From Bifidobacteriaceae bacterium (lineage in GTDB: Bacteria > Actinomycetota > Actinomycetes > Actinomycetales > WQXJ01), in assembly GCA_031279575.1 (NCBI GenBank), contig JAITIG010000196.1, forward strand, positions 1-18,320: 18,320 nt of DNA, written 5' to 3'. The notes under the pieces were generated by a model, which worked only from the letters and a program-made list of their open reading frames with translations, searched no databases and was not told where the DNA came from. Both the position numbers and the translations under genes were made by a program. Shown here piece after piece: positions 1 through 10,600 of this stretch; the stretch's first letter is position 1; every line of letters starts with the position of its first letter.

Positions 1-943
1 ATCCGAGCAGCCGGCCGCGCCCCTCCCCAGCGGGCCCAACCCGCCCACCAGCGCAAACACCAACCCGCCCATCACTCCGGCCACACAAATCGGACCATCG
101 CGGCCGAATCCGCCGCCATGGTCCGTTCCGTCCACCCGAACCCGCCGCCCCGCGCGGACCCCAGCCGGCCCACCAGCGCAAACGCCGCGGCGCCGCCCGG
201 CCGCCCGCGCAAATCGGACCATCGCGCCCGCAATCGCCGCCATGGTCCGATCCGAGCAGCCGGCCGCGCCCCTCTGCGGCGGCCCCAACCCGCCCACCAG
301 CGCAAACACCAGCCCGCCCAGCGCTCCGGCCACACAAATCGGACCATCGCGGCCGAAACCGCCGCCATGGTCCGATCTGTCCACCCGGCCGCGCCCCGGC
401 CCGGCGAGCACGACCCGCTGACCAGGGCCAACGCCGCGGCGCCGCCCCGCCCGCGCAAATCGGACCATCGCGCGCGCAATCGCCGCCATGGTCCGATCCG
501 AGCAGCCGGCCGCGCCCCTCCCCAGCGGGCCCAACCCGCCCACCAGCGCAAACACCAACCCGCCCATCACTCCGGCCACACAAATCGGACCATCGCGGCC
601 GAAACCGCCGCCATGGTCCGATGTGGGCACCCGGCCGCGCCCCTCCCCGACGAGCGCGACCCGCCCACCAGCGCAAACGCCGCAGCGCCGCCCCGCCCGC
701 CCACACAAATCGGACCATCGCGCGCGAATCCGCCGCCATGGTCCGATTTGGGCACCCGGACCTTCCTCGCCCCGGCGAGCGCGACCCGCTGACCAGGGCC
801 AACGCCGCGGCGCCGCCTGGCCCGCCCACACAAATCGGACCATCGCGGCCGAAACCGCCGCCATGGTCCGATCTGTCCACCCGGCCGCGCCCCTCCCCAG
901 CGGGCCCAACCCGCCCACCAGCGCAAACACCAGCCAGCCCATC
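1..943. repeat. ~125-bp tandem repeat array carrying seven conserved hairpins (non-coding)
   Basis: Seven units (ends near 127, 251, 376, 497, 622, 747 and 872) and a partial eighth are visible; the array runs off the left edge. Each unit ends with ATCGGACCAT, a 19-nt spacer and ATGGTCCGAT, i.e. 10-bp inverted arms. The CGGACCAT core sits at 91, 215, 340, 461, 586, 711 and 836. In the commonest version the spacer CGCGGCCGAAACCGCCGCC adds, after one mismatch, a 5-bp inner stem (GCGGC/GCCGC) around a 7-nt loop. Two kinds of unit body alternate: one starting CCGAGCAGCC (units 1, 3, 5) and one starting with a variant of CTGTCCACCC (units 2, 4, 6, 7). Short reading frames starting at the ATG of the right arm change frame from unit to unit, so the array is unlikely to be coding. 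Confidence 0.9.
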
Positions 944-963
944 GCGGGCGCGGCTGGCGGTGA

Positions 964-1110
964 GGGTTGGGGGACGGCGGGGGCGGTTGGGCGGCGCGGC
1001 GAACTGCGGGCGGCGGCGATGAAGAGGCGGGGGCGGCGGGGGCGGTTGGGCGGCGCGGCGAGCAGGGGGGCGGCGGGGGCGGTTGGGCGGCGCGGCGAAC
1101 TGCGGGGGGC
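964..1110 (+). repeat. G-rich tandem repeats with a G-quadruplex motif
   Basis: The segment GGCGGGGGCGGTTGGGCGGC recurs at 976, 1035 and 1072 (spacings 59 and 37 bp), each copy continuing as GCGGCGA. At 964-991 the plus strand reads GGG-TT-GGGGG-ACGGC-GGGGG-CGGTT-GGG, which fits the four-run G-quadruplex pattern with loops of 2, 5 and 5. A transcript reading through from the giant gene would carry the C-rich strand. Confidence 0.75.
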
Positions 1111-1117
1111 GGTGTCG

Positions 1118-1408
1118 GTGGCCACTGAGTTCTCCCTGTGGGTGGCCATTGGGAATCCCTGCCGGTGGCCATGAAGACGCCCCACCCGTGGCCAACAGAA
1201 ATCCCCGCCCGTCCCCCAGCGTCGCCGACGCCCCAGGCGACACGGCCCGCGTTTCCCCTCCCCAGCGCGCCGCCAGGCGCCCTCTGCCGCAGTCCTCCCA
1301 AGGCGCGGCTGACGCGCGCGGGGAGGATTCGTGGCCACCGGCGGTGACGCCTCGTGGCCACGGGCAGGGATTATTGATGGCCACCCACAGGGAGGATTTC
1401 ATGGCCGC
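1118..1408. repeat. Mirror-symmetric array of eight GTGGCCAC-type palindromes, 23-24 bp phased
   Basis: Left-arm cores start at 1118, 1142, 1165 and 1188 (spacings 24, 23, 23). Right-arm cores start at 1331, 1354, 1377 and 1401 (spacings 23, 23, 24). The cores are GTGGCCAC, which is its own reverse complement, or one-base variants. The two arms are also inverted copies of each other in the bases between cores: the reverse complement of the left arm contains GGCAGGGATT and ATGGCCACCCACAGGGAG, both present in the right arm. The 135-bp centre (1196-1330) shows no gene. Function unknown. Confidence 0.85.
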
Positions 1409-1443
1409 CGACAGGCGGCGATGGGGGGCGGGGCCGCCCGGCG

Positions 1444-1458
1444 CCAGGCGGCGCCTGG
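1444..1458. repeat. Small perfect hairpin CCAGGC-GGC-GCCTGG
   Basis: A 6-bp perfect stem with a 3-nt loop lies in the GC-rich spacer between the mirror array and the stronger hairpin at 1534-1580. It has no T-run on either strand. It could be chance in such GC-rich DNA. Confidence 0.35.
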
Positions 1459-1533
1459 ACCCGCCGCCGCCGCGCGTCTGCCTTCGTCCCAGCCACCTGA
1501 AGACGTTGGCTCGGCGCGGTGGCGGCGAGCAGC

Positions 1534-1580
1534 GGGGGGCGGCATCGCCACACGGGGCCGCCCGCACGATGCCGCCTCCC
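1534..1580 (-). terminator. Strong hairpin ~95 nt after the giant adhesin (possible terminator)
   Basis: GGCGGCATCG (1538-1547) pairs perfectly with CGATGCCGCC (1567-1576) across a 19-nt loop. After one mismatch, GGG (1534-1536) pairs with CCC (1578-1580). It is the first strong dyad downstream of the adhesin stop at 1674. No T-run follows on the minus strand, so termination would be by a U-less hairpin or may need Rho; a 3' stabilising role is the alternative. Confidence 0.45.
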
Positions 1581-1673
1581 CGCCTCCCAGCGCGGGCCAA
1601 CCCCCCAGCTAGCGCCGCGCCGGGCTTTGCCCCGACCCCGAAGGAGGCTACTTCCAGGGCCGGGTGGTTTATG
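1581..1673. other. Short 3' spacer after the giant adhesin stop
   Basis: This stretch lies between the stop codon and the hairpin. Apart from a weak GGGC-AAA-GCCC stem (in the bases around 1622-1635, minus strand) I see no gene or signal in it. Confidence 0.4.
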
Positions 1674-4600
1674 TCAGCTCTCGGCCTGGCGGCGCCGGCG
1701 CGCCGCCCCGAGCAGCAACACCAGTCCGGCCAGGATCACCCCCAAGGCCGAACCGGCCAGCGCCAGGACGCCTTGCGCGCCGGTGAACGGCAGCACCGGA
1801 TCGGCTGGCGCCGGGTAGCCGGCCGCTGGCGGCGCGCCAGCGCCGCACTCGACTTGGAACTCCCCGCCAACCTCGCCGGAGACCGCGCCAACCAACCGCA
1901 CCGCCTGCCGGCCGGTGGCCGCCTCCGCCGGCACAGTCCACTCGAAGCGGACCGCGCCGTCGGCATCGGCCGCGGCGGAGGTGGCGGCGGGGGCGCCGGC
2001 GGCTTGCAGCGCCACCTGCTCGCCCGGCTGGAAGTTGGCGCCCGCGGCGCCTTGCACCTGGCCGCCGCAGATCGCGGCCTGGGCCACGTCCAAGCGCGGC
2101 AGGCCAACCCGCCACTGTTTGACAACCGCGTTGCCGGCCGCGTCTTGTTCCGCGATGGTCAGCTTGTCGCCCTCCAAGGCCGCCGGTTCCAAGGCGCATG
2201 CCCAGGTCAGATCGGCCGCCACGGTGGTGGCGCAGATGGTGTTGCCGCCCGCGTCTGCCACGGTGATGGCGTCGCCGGCGCTTTCGCCGCGCCCAACCAA
2301 GGTCGCCCCCTCAGTCGGCTCGGGCTCGAGCGCCCCCGGCGCCTCGGAATCCGCCACCAGGCCGACCGGCTCGGAGCGGTTGCCGGCCTGGTCCACCAAG
2401 GCCACATCCGCCTTGGAGCCATGCGGCAAGCCCGGCTCCAAGGGGCAGGCGAAAGCGCCGTCCAAAGCCACCGGGCAAGACGCCAGCACCTCCCCGTCCG
2501 GGCCCACCACCACAACCACCAAACCGCCCGCCGCCGCGTCCGCCAAATCAGCCTCCGCCACCGCGCCGCTGACCGCCGAGCCATCCGACGCCTCCACCAA
2601 CGGCGCCCCCGGCGCCTCCGAATCGGTGAAGACCACCACCGCCTCGGCCGCATCTGGCGCCCAATCGACGCCATCGGCCATCAAGACGTCCTGGCCGTCG
2701 ATCCGCGCGGTCACCGCGTAGGCGCCCAGCGGCCCGCGCAAGGTCACCGCGGCGACCCCCGAGGCGGGGCTGACCTGCGCCACCACCCAGGCCGGGCCGG
2801 CCACAGCGGCCTCGCCCTGGCCCGCGCTGAGGCCCGCAGGGACGTGGAAAGACACCTGGCACGCCACCTGCTGCCCAGCCGACCAGCAAACCGCCGGGCG
2901 GCCGGCCGCGTCGCGCACAGTCGCGCTGACGGTCAAGCCGGCCGGGTCATCGGCCCGGGCCGGGCCCGCGGGGCTGGTGAGCTCGCTGGCGGCGGCCGAA
3001 GGCGCGCCGCCCAACTCCTCGGCGGCCTTGAACCGAACCGTGAACGGCTGGCCCAGATCAGCCCAGGCGGAGCCGTCCCACAGTTGCACCCGGCCTTCGT
3101 ATTCCCCAGCTGAGGCGCTGGTCAGCGCCCAAGTGTGCGCGCCGAAGCGGGCCGAGCCGGCCTCGCCGGTGGCGGCCTCGGCGGCAGGCTCGAGCGTCAC
3201 CGCCTGGGCCAGGCCGGCAATGCGAACCTTCGCCCCCGGCACCGGCAGCCCAGAGACCGACTGCGCGTTGACGGTGAGCTGATAGGAGTCGCCCGCCAAG
3301 CCGGTGGCCGGCACCGACTGGCTCGCCCCGGTGGCCGGGTCGGCCGTGTTCGGGGTGATCGCCCAGAAGGACTTCGCCAAATCGGCCGGGCCGGAGGTAA
3401 ATGAGACCGGCAGCGGCGAATTCGCCACCGGCAGCCCGTCCGCCGTGGCCGAGACCAGGAAGGTGCCCGGCTCGGCGGAGGTGAACTCGACCACGGCCAA
3501 ACCGGTTTGGAAGGCGGAATCGTCCACGCACCAGGCGGGCGCGGTCTGGGCCTGGGCCGGGTCGCAGGTGGTGATGGTGGCGCTGGCCTGGGAGCGGCCC
3601 TTGACGGAGGGCCCCGGCACGCCCGCCGCGCCGGTCTCAATCGAAACGGTGGCGCTGATGCCGCCCAGCGGGTTGCCCAGCGAGTCCCGGGCCCAGACTT
3701 TGGCGTAGTGGGCGCCCTCGGCGTCCGCCAAGACCAGGTTTTGCGACACCTCCAAAGTGGTGGTGGCCGGGTCCAGCGCGCCGGCCGCGAACACCAGCGG
3801 GGCGGGGCTGCCGCCCACAATCTGGTCGCCGGCGTAGAAGGCGCAGCCGTGCCACGGCCCGGCCTGGTGGCTCAAGAACGGCACCCAGGCCACGCCCTCG
3901 GCGTTGGTCAAAGCCGAGGCGAACTGGGTGTTGGCGTCCGGCGCTTGGCGGCAGTAGACCTCGGGGCCCACCGCCGCCTGCGGCGCCGCCAAGAAGAAGC
4001 GGTATTGCACCGCCACCCCGGCCTGGCGCACGGCGTTGCCCTGCGCGTCCAGCAGTTGCACCTTGACCTGGTAGCCGGCTGGCGCGGCGCCAACCGTCAG
4101 CGGGCCGGCCGGGGTGCGGCTGATCAGGGAGCGCACCGTGTCTATGGGCCCGGCCACAAAGACGGCGCGGGCGGGCGAACCCTTGGTGATAGGCGTCCAA
4201 GCCGTCCCACCCGGCGCCAAAACCGAGGCCGTGACCTCGTAGGCGGTGGCGCGCGTCGAGGTCACCACCGCCTCCGCCAGCCCCGAGCCGTCCACCACCA
4301 CCTCGTACGATGCCGTGCCGGCGCCGGCCGGCGCGCCAGTTCCGCCAGCCACCTCCAGGCCGGCCGGCCAGGCGAAGCGGACCCGGGCCCCGGCCACCTG
4401 GTTGCCCAAGGCGTCCAGGGCGTAGGCCCGCACCGCCAAGCTGTCAACCCCGTCCGCCACCGCGGTGGCGGCCGGGGACTCCAAATAGGACACCGCGCCG
4501 TCCACCGGCCCGGCCGCGAACTCGACCACAGCCGGGTCCGGCGCGATCCCCGCCGAGCCCAGCAAGGCCCGCACCGAATGGCTTCCGGCCTTGGCCGACA

Positions 4601-7600
4601 CCAGCGTGACCGCCACTTGGCCGCGCCCGTCGGTCAAATACGGCCCCTGGTCCACCACCCGCAGCTGGGCTGAGGCCTCGAAGGCGACCTCGGCGCCAAC
4701 CACCAGCTGGCCGACCGCGTCGCGCACCGTGGCCAGCGCCAGCCAAGAGTCGGCGCCGTCCGCCAGCACCGCCGGGTGGGCGGCGCTGAGCGCGGTGGTG
4801 GGCTGGACAGACCAGCTTGAGCGGGCGGCATCGGGCGCGCCGGGGGCGAAGTCGAGCCGGGCCGAGCCAACCACCAAGCCGCCCACGGTGGCCGTCACGG
4901 TGACGGTCTCGCCGCCCACCTTGGCGTCCACAATCTCAATCCGGGACAAACCGAGCTGCGACGAGTCTTGGACCAGCAGTTGGCCGCCCGCCGGCGCCCC
5001 CGCGATCACCGCCTCGCCGTCCACCGCGAAGGTGACGGGCTGGCCGGCCACCGGGTTGCCGCCGGTCACCGCGTCCAACACCAGCACTTGGGCGAAGTGC
5101 GCGGCCAAGCCGTCGTTCAAGACCACCGCCCCGGCAGAGGAGGTGAACTGGGCGGCGTCCGGCACGGCCGCGTCGGCCGCGAAGCGGACCGTCAGCGTGC
5201 CGCCCACCTGGCCGCCCGGCAGCCAGGCCTGGACCTCGTAGGTCCCGGCCAAGGCCACCGTGAAGGCCGGCCACAAGGCCACCCCCGCCGCCGATTGGGC
5301 GGTGAAAGAACCCGCCCAGAGGCTCGCGCCCTGCAGGCGCCAGCGGAAGACGACCGGCTCGGAGGCGTCGGTGTAGGCGTTGCCGGAGGCGTCGAACAAC
5401 TCGACCTTGGGGGTGTGGAACTCGCGCCGCACCGTTTTGGCCGCCCCGGCGCTGGGAATGGTGAAAACAGAGTTGGCGGGCGAGACATCGGCGTTGGCGA
5501 ACACCAGTTTGGCTGGGCTGCCCTGCGTCAAGGCCGTCCCGCCGGCCGCGGCGGTGACCTGGTAGACGCCCTTGAGGCGCGAGACCAGCACCAGGCTGGC
5601 GCTGCCGGTGGCGTCCAAGGCGAGAGGCAAGGCGGCCGGGCCTGTGACCAGCTCAGCCCCGTCCGAGTCGACCGCGGTGGTCCCAGCGGGCACCGCGAAA
5701 ACAACGTCTCCGCTGGTCACAGCGTTGGAGTTGGCGTCTTTGACGACCGCTTGGACCACCTGCTGCTCGTTGCCGTCCGCCTTGGCGGGGCCGGTTTGCG
5801 GCCCCACCAGGTAGGAGGTGAGGTAGGAGGCGGCCCCCGGGGCGAACCGCACATGGGCCACCTTGGCCGCCCCGCCGGCTGAGTCCAGCGACACCGGGTC
5901 GCCGCCCAACTCGACGGCGATGGCGAAGGCGCCCGCCTTGGCCGAGGTGGCCGCGAAGCGGGCCGTGCCGGACTGCCCGTCCAGGCGGCCGGTGGTGAGG
6001 CTGCGAGCGGTCACCTGGCCGGTCTCCGCATCGGTCACCTTGACCACGGCGTTGACACCGTTGACCGGGTCGCCGTCCTTGTTGCGCAGGTTGACCACCA
6101 CCTGGTAGGACTCCCGCCCGTCCGCCACCGCCACCGGGCCGGCGTTGCCCGCCGCGGGCGCGACGGTGAACCAGGAGCGGCCCGGCGCGGCCGAATCGTT
6201 GGCGAAGCTGACCATCAGGGGGGCGGTTTGGTCCGCCCCGCTGACGCCCACCACCGGGAAGACGCCCTCAAACTCCGACACCAGGTGGACGGTGAGGTAG
6301 CCGTCCGGCCCGCAGACCCCGCCGGTTTGGGTGGCGCCGCTGGCCAGCGGCGTGAACACCGGCCCGGGGCCGGCCGCCGTCAACTCGAAGCCCAGCGCCA
6401 CCCCCTCGATCGGGTTGCCTTGGGCGTCCTGGGCCCGCATCCGGGCCCACAGTTGGTGGGCGCCGGTGGCCAGCGCCGCCGAATCTTGCACCTCGAAGGA
6501 GGCCAGGGTGGCATCCAGGTCCAGCGGCCCGGCCGCGAACTGGGCCGACTGCGGCGAGTCCGCCACCTCGCCGCCCGCCACAAAGGCGCGCACCTCGTAA
6601 ACGGTGGCTTTGGTGGAGGCGAACTCGACCGCGGCCACGCCATCGGCCCCCGCTTGGACGGTGCGCTCGGTGGTGCGGGCGGCGTCCGGCCCGTAGCGGA
6701 ACATCACCGCCGCGCCCGGCACCGGGTTGCCCGCCGCGTCCGCCACCGCCACCTCGGCGCGGTGCTTGGACTGCCCGTCCGCCACCTGGGTGGCGCCGTC
6801 AAGCGCTGTGGGCAGGCTCAACACGGAGTTGCCCGCTGTTGCCGGGCCCGGCTCGAACACCACCTCGACCTGGCCGTTGGCGGCGAGCGAGGTGTTCTCC
6901 TCAGCGTCTTTGACCAGCTTCAAGGCGGCGCCGTCAACTGTGGCCGCGACCGCGTAGCGGCCCGCGAGGCTCGATTTGAGGCCGATGGCGGCGTAGCCGG
7001 CCACCACTTGGGCGGTGGCGGTCACCCCGGCGCCGCCGGCGATGTCCTGCCCGCCCACCCTGGCGGTGACGCCCGCCGGGATGGCGAACACGACTTGGCC
7101 GGCTTTGGCGTTGTTGCCGTTGAGGTCGCGGATGCGGGCGCGCACCTGGGCCTGGTCCACGCCATCGGCCCGGGCCGGCCCGACTGGCGCGATCAGCCAC
7201 GACTCGGAGGCCGCCGCCACCCCGGCGCCGAAGCGCAGCGTGAACGGCGCCGGGTTGATCGCCACCCAGTTGCCCGCCCCCACATCGACCCGCACCGTGC
7301 CGGTGAACACCCCGGCGGTGGCCGAGTACAAGTGCCAGGTGTGGCGCCCGTAGGAATCGGAGGTCGGCGCCCCGGTCAAACCGTCCACCCCGCCGGCCTC
7401 GGCGATGGCCACCTTGGAGGTGTCCAGGCCGGTCAGGCGCAGGCGGGCGTTCGGCACCAGGATGCCGCCCGCCGAGCGCACCGCCACCGTCAAAACGTAG
7501 GCGTCCGCCGCCTCGCCGCTGGCCGCCACCTCGACGGTGGCCGATGCCGCCGTGTCCGGGTACAAGGTGTAGAACGAGCGGGCCGCGTCCGGCGCGCCGG

Positions 7601-10600
7601 CGTCGAAGGACACCGGCTTGGGCGCCCCGGCCACCACCTCGCCGCCCAGGCTGGCCGCCACCGGGAAGGAGCCCGGCTCTTTCGATGTGATGTCGACCGC
7701 GGCGCTGCCGTCCGCGCCGGTGGCCACGGCGCCATCGGCCGGGTCCAAGGTGGGACCGACCACGCCCGGCGCCCCCCGGTCGATGTCGAAGGCGACCTCG
7801 GCGCCCGCCACCGGGTTGCCGGCCGCGTCGCGCGCCACCACGGTGGCGCGGTGCTTGGCCTGGCCGTCTGCCAGCACGTTGGCGGAGGTGACGTAGAACT
7901 CGGAGTGGGCGGCGCTGGCCGGCCCGGCCCGGAAGTCGCAGGCGAGCGGGGAGCCGCCCGCAATCTGCCCGGCGCCAATGGCGCCAACCGCCTGCCAGAC
8001 GCCCGCCCGGGTGGTGGCGAACTGGACGGCCGCCACCCCGTCGGGGCCGGTCGCCAGCGACTTGACCACCGCCGGGACGCCGGCCACCAGGCCGCCTTGG
8101 GAGTCGACAAGCCGGAAGGCGATCTGGACCGGCGTGCCCGCGACTTCGACCGGGTTGGAGTATTGGTCTTTCAGCTCCACCCGCACGGTGTAGGCCGCCA
8201 GCCCGTCGGCGGTTTTCGGCCCCGGCTCGGTCTTCGAGATCCAAGACTTGGCCAAGGACACCGGGCCGGCCTCAAAAACAACCTTGGCCGGCGAGCCGCC
8301 CGCGACCGCCTGCCAGGGGGCGGCCGCCTCGCCGCGCACCTCGGCGGTGACCTGGTAGTGGCCGGCCGCGGTCGAGACCAGGCGCAGCGCCGCCTGCCCG
8401 GCGGCATCGGCGGCCACCTGGGCCGGGCTGAGGGCGGTGGCGCCGTCTGGGACGGCGAATCTGACCTCGGCCCCGGCCACCGGGTTGCCGCCCGCGTCTT
8501 GCACCGTGGCTGTCACCACCTGCTCGTCGCTCCCGTCCGCCACCGCGCTAGAGGCCGGGGCGGTCAGGTAGGTGCGCTCGGCGGCGGCGCTGACCGGGCC
8601 GGCCACGAAGTTGATGACCTGGTCGGCCGGCCCCACCGGGGTGGCGCCAAGCATCGCGTTGACGGTGAACGGGCCGGCCGTGAGCGAGGTGAACTTGACT
8701 GTCACCAGGCCTTGCGAATCGGTCACAGGGGAGCCCACCGGGGCCACTGCGACCGCGCCCGGCACATCGAAGCCGACCGCCGCGCCAGCCACCGCCAAGC
8801 CCTGGGCGTCGCTCACCTGGACTTGGGCGGTGAAGGCGGCCACGCCATCGGCCACCTGGGGCGTGCCTGGGGAGATCGACCAACTGGACTGGGCGGCGCT
8901 CGGGGCGCCCGCCTGGAACAGCAGATCCGCCTCGCCCACCAGCACGCCCTCGACCGCGCCGGTGAGGTGGGCGGTGGCCGCCTGGCCGGAGACGATGCCG
9001 ACCTTGGCCTCGCCGGCCGCCGAGGAGACCACCGAGCAGGCCTGGGGCTGGCAGCCGTCGGTGGCGAAGTAGGCCGGGTCGGCGGCCGCCAACGCGAAGG
9101 CGACCGGTTGGCCCGCCACCGGGTTGCCGTAGGAGTCGCGCACCCAGACGGTGGCGGAGTGCGAGTCGACCCCATTTGGCGCCACCTGGCCGCTAGAAGC
9201 CGCGAAAGCGGAGTTGGCCGGGTCGGCCGGCCCGGCGTGGAACAAGGCCAGGCGAACCGCGGCCGCGTCCGGGATCTGCCCCTGCGGCAAATTGGCCCGC
9301 ACCTCGTAGGCGCCCGCCTTGGTGGTGGTGAAGCTGTCCCACTCGGCCACCCCGCCCACACTGGTGACAGTCGGGCCGGCCAGCCACAGCGTGGCGCCTT
9401 GGAGGCGGTAGTAGAAGCTGACCGGGGTGGCCGGGGTGTAAAGGTTGCCGGAGACGTCCCGCAAAGTGACGCGGGCGGTGTGGAACTCGGTCGCCACCGC
9501 CTTGGAGGCGGGCATGGTGGCGATGGCGAACTCGGAGCCCGCCGCCGACAAGTCGGCGTTGGCGAACACCGCCTGGGCGGGCGAGCCAGCCTTGACCGCT
9601 TGGCCGGCCACCTCCCCGGTGACCGTGTAGAGCCCCGTCTTGGTCGAGGTCAGGGCCAAACTGGCGACCCCTTCCTGGCCGGGCGCGGCGGAGGTGTCCA
9701 GGACCAGGCTGACAGCTGGGCCGCCTGCCACCCAGGAGCCGTCCTGGGCCAGGGCTTTGAGGCCGGCCGGCACCTGGAAGGCGACCGGTTGGCCCGCCAC
9801 CGGGTTGCCGGCCGCGTCATAGACCTCGGCGGTGACAACCTGGCGCTCTTGGCCGTCCGCTTTGGCCGAGCCCTGGGCGGAGACCAGCTTCGAGTGGCCG
9901 GCCTGGGCCGGCCCGGCCACAAACAAGACCTCCACCTGCTTGGTGGCCGCATCGGCCGCGGTGCCCACAGAGTCCTGGCCCACCTGCACGCTGACCGCCC
10001 AGGCGCCCGCCTTCAAGCTGGTCAGCTCAACGCGGGCGAGGCCGGTGCCGGCCGTGCCGGAAACCACCGGGATGTCGCGCGCCACCGCCCCGGGGATGGC
10101 GATGGGCGCGAAGCGGACCGTCGCCCCGGCGGCGTTGAGCAGCGCCCCGTCCGGGTCGCGCAACGTGACGGTGACGGTGTGGGCCTCTTGGCCGTCCGCC
10201 ACCGCGTCCGGGTAGGCCGTGTTGGCGGCCTTGGCCGCGACCGCGAACCGCGAGGTGGCGGCGGAGGCCGGGGTGTTGGAGAAGTGCGCCTGGAGCGGGG
10301 CGGTCAGGGCCGTCTGGTAGCGGCCGCGCACGTCGAAGTCGCCGGGCCACAGCGAGTAGAGGTGGGCCCGGGCCCAGCCGTCCGCGCCGGAGGTCGCCTG
10401 GGCGCCGCGCCCGCCGCTGGCGGCGTGGCCGAACAAGGGGCCCTCGGCGGCGGCGTAATCCAGTTGGAAGCCAAGCCCGATGCCGCCCAGCGGGTTGCCG
10501 TAGGCGTCCTGCGCCTTCATCTTGGCTTCCGCGTTGGCGATCCCGTCCGCCTTGATGACCGCCTGGTCGACGGCGAAGGAGGCCAGGGTGGCGGCCTCGT

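Noticed and set aside
1..943. CRISPR array
   Set aside because: The regular spacing and dyads are suggestive, but the stretches between the dyads are copies of one another rather than unique spacers, the period is ~125 bp, and no cas gene is in the window.
1..943. Integron attC cassette array
   Set aside because: There are no cassette genes between the dyads and no GTTRRRY-type core sites at the ends.
118..1361. Overlapping reading frames in both directions through the repeat arrays (118-792 +, 488-1174 +, 621-1022 +, 567-1361 -)
   Set aside because: They begin at the ATG of the hairpin arm, are Pro/Ala/Arg-rich and low in complexity, and move between frames because most of the repeat spacings (121, 124 and 125 bp) are not multiples of three. 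They have no RBS and no recognisable domain.
1116..1410. Insertion sequence with terminal inverted repeats
   Set aside because: The centre is only 135 bp and encodes no transposase, and I see no target-site duplication. A non-autonomous element remains possible and is noted in the findings.
1083..3113. 676-residue plus-strand reading frame
   Set aside because: It runs from the non-coding repeats into the antisense of the adhesin C-terminus. The part over 1674-3113 is a composition shadow of the real gene, rich in Arg, Gly and His.
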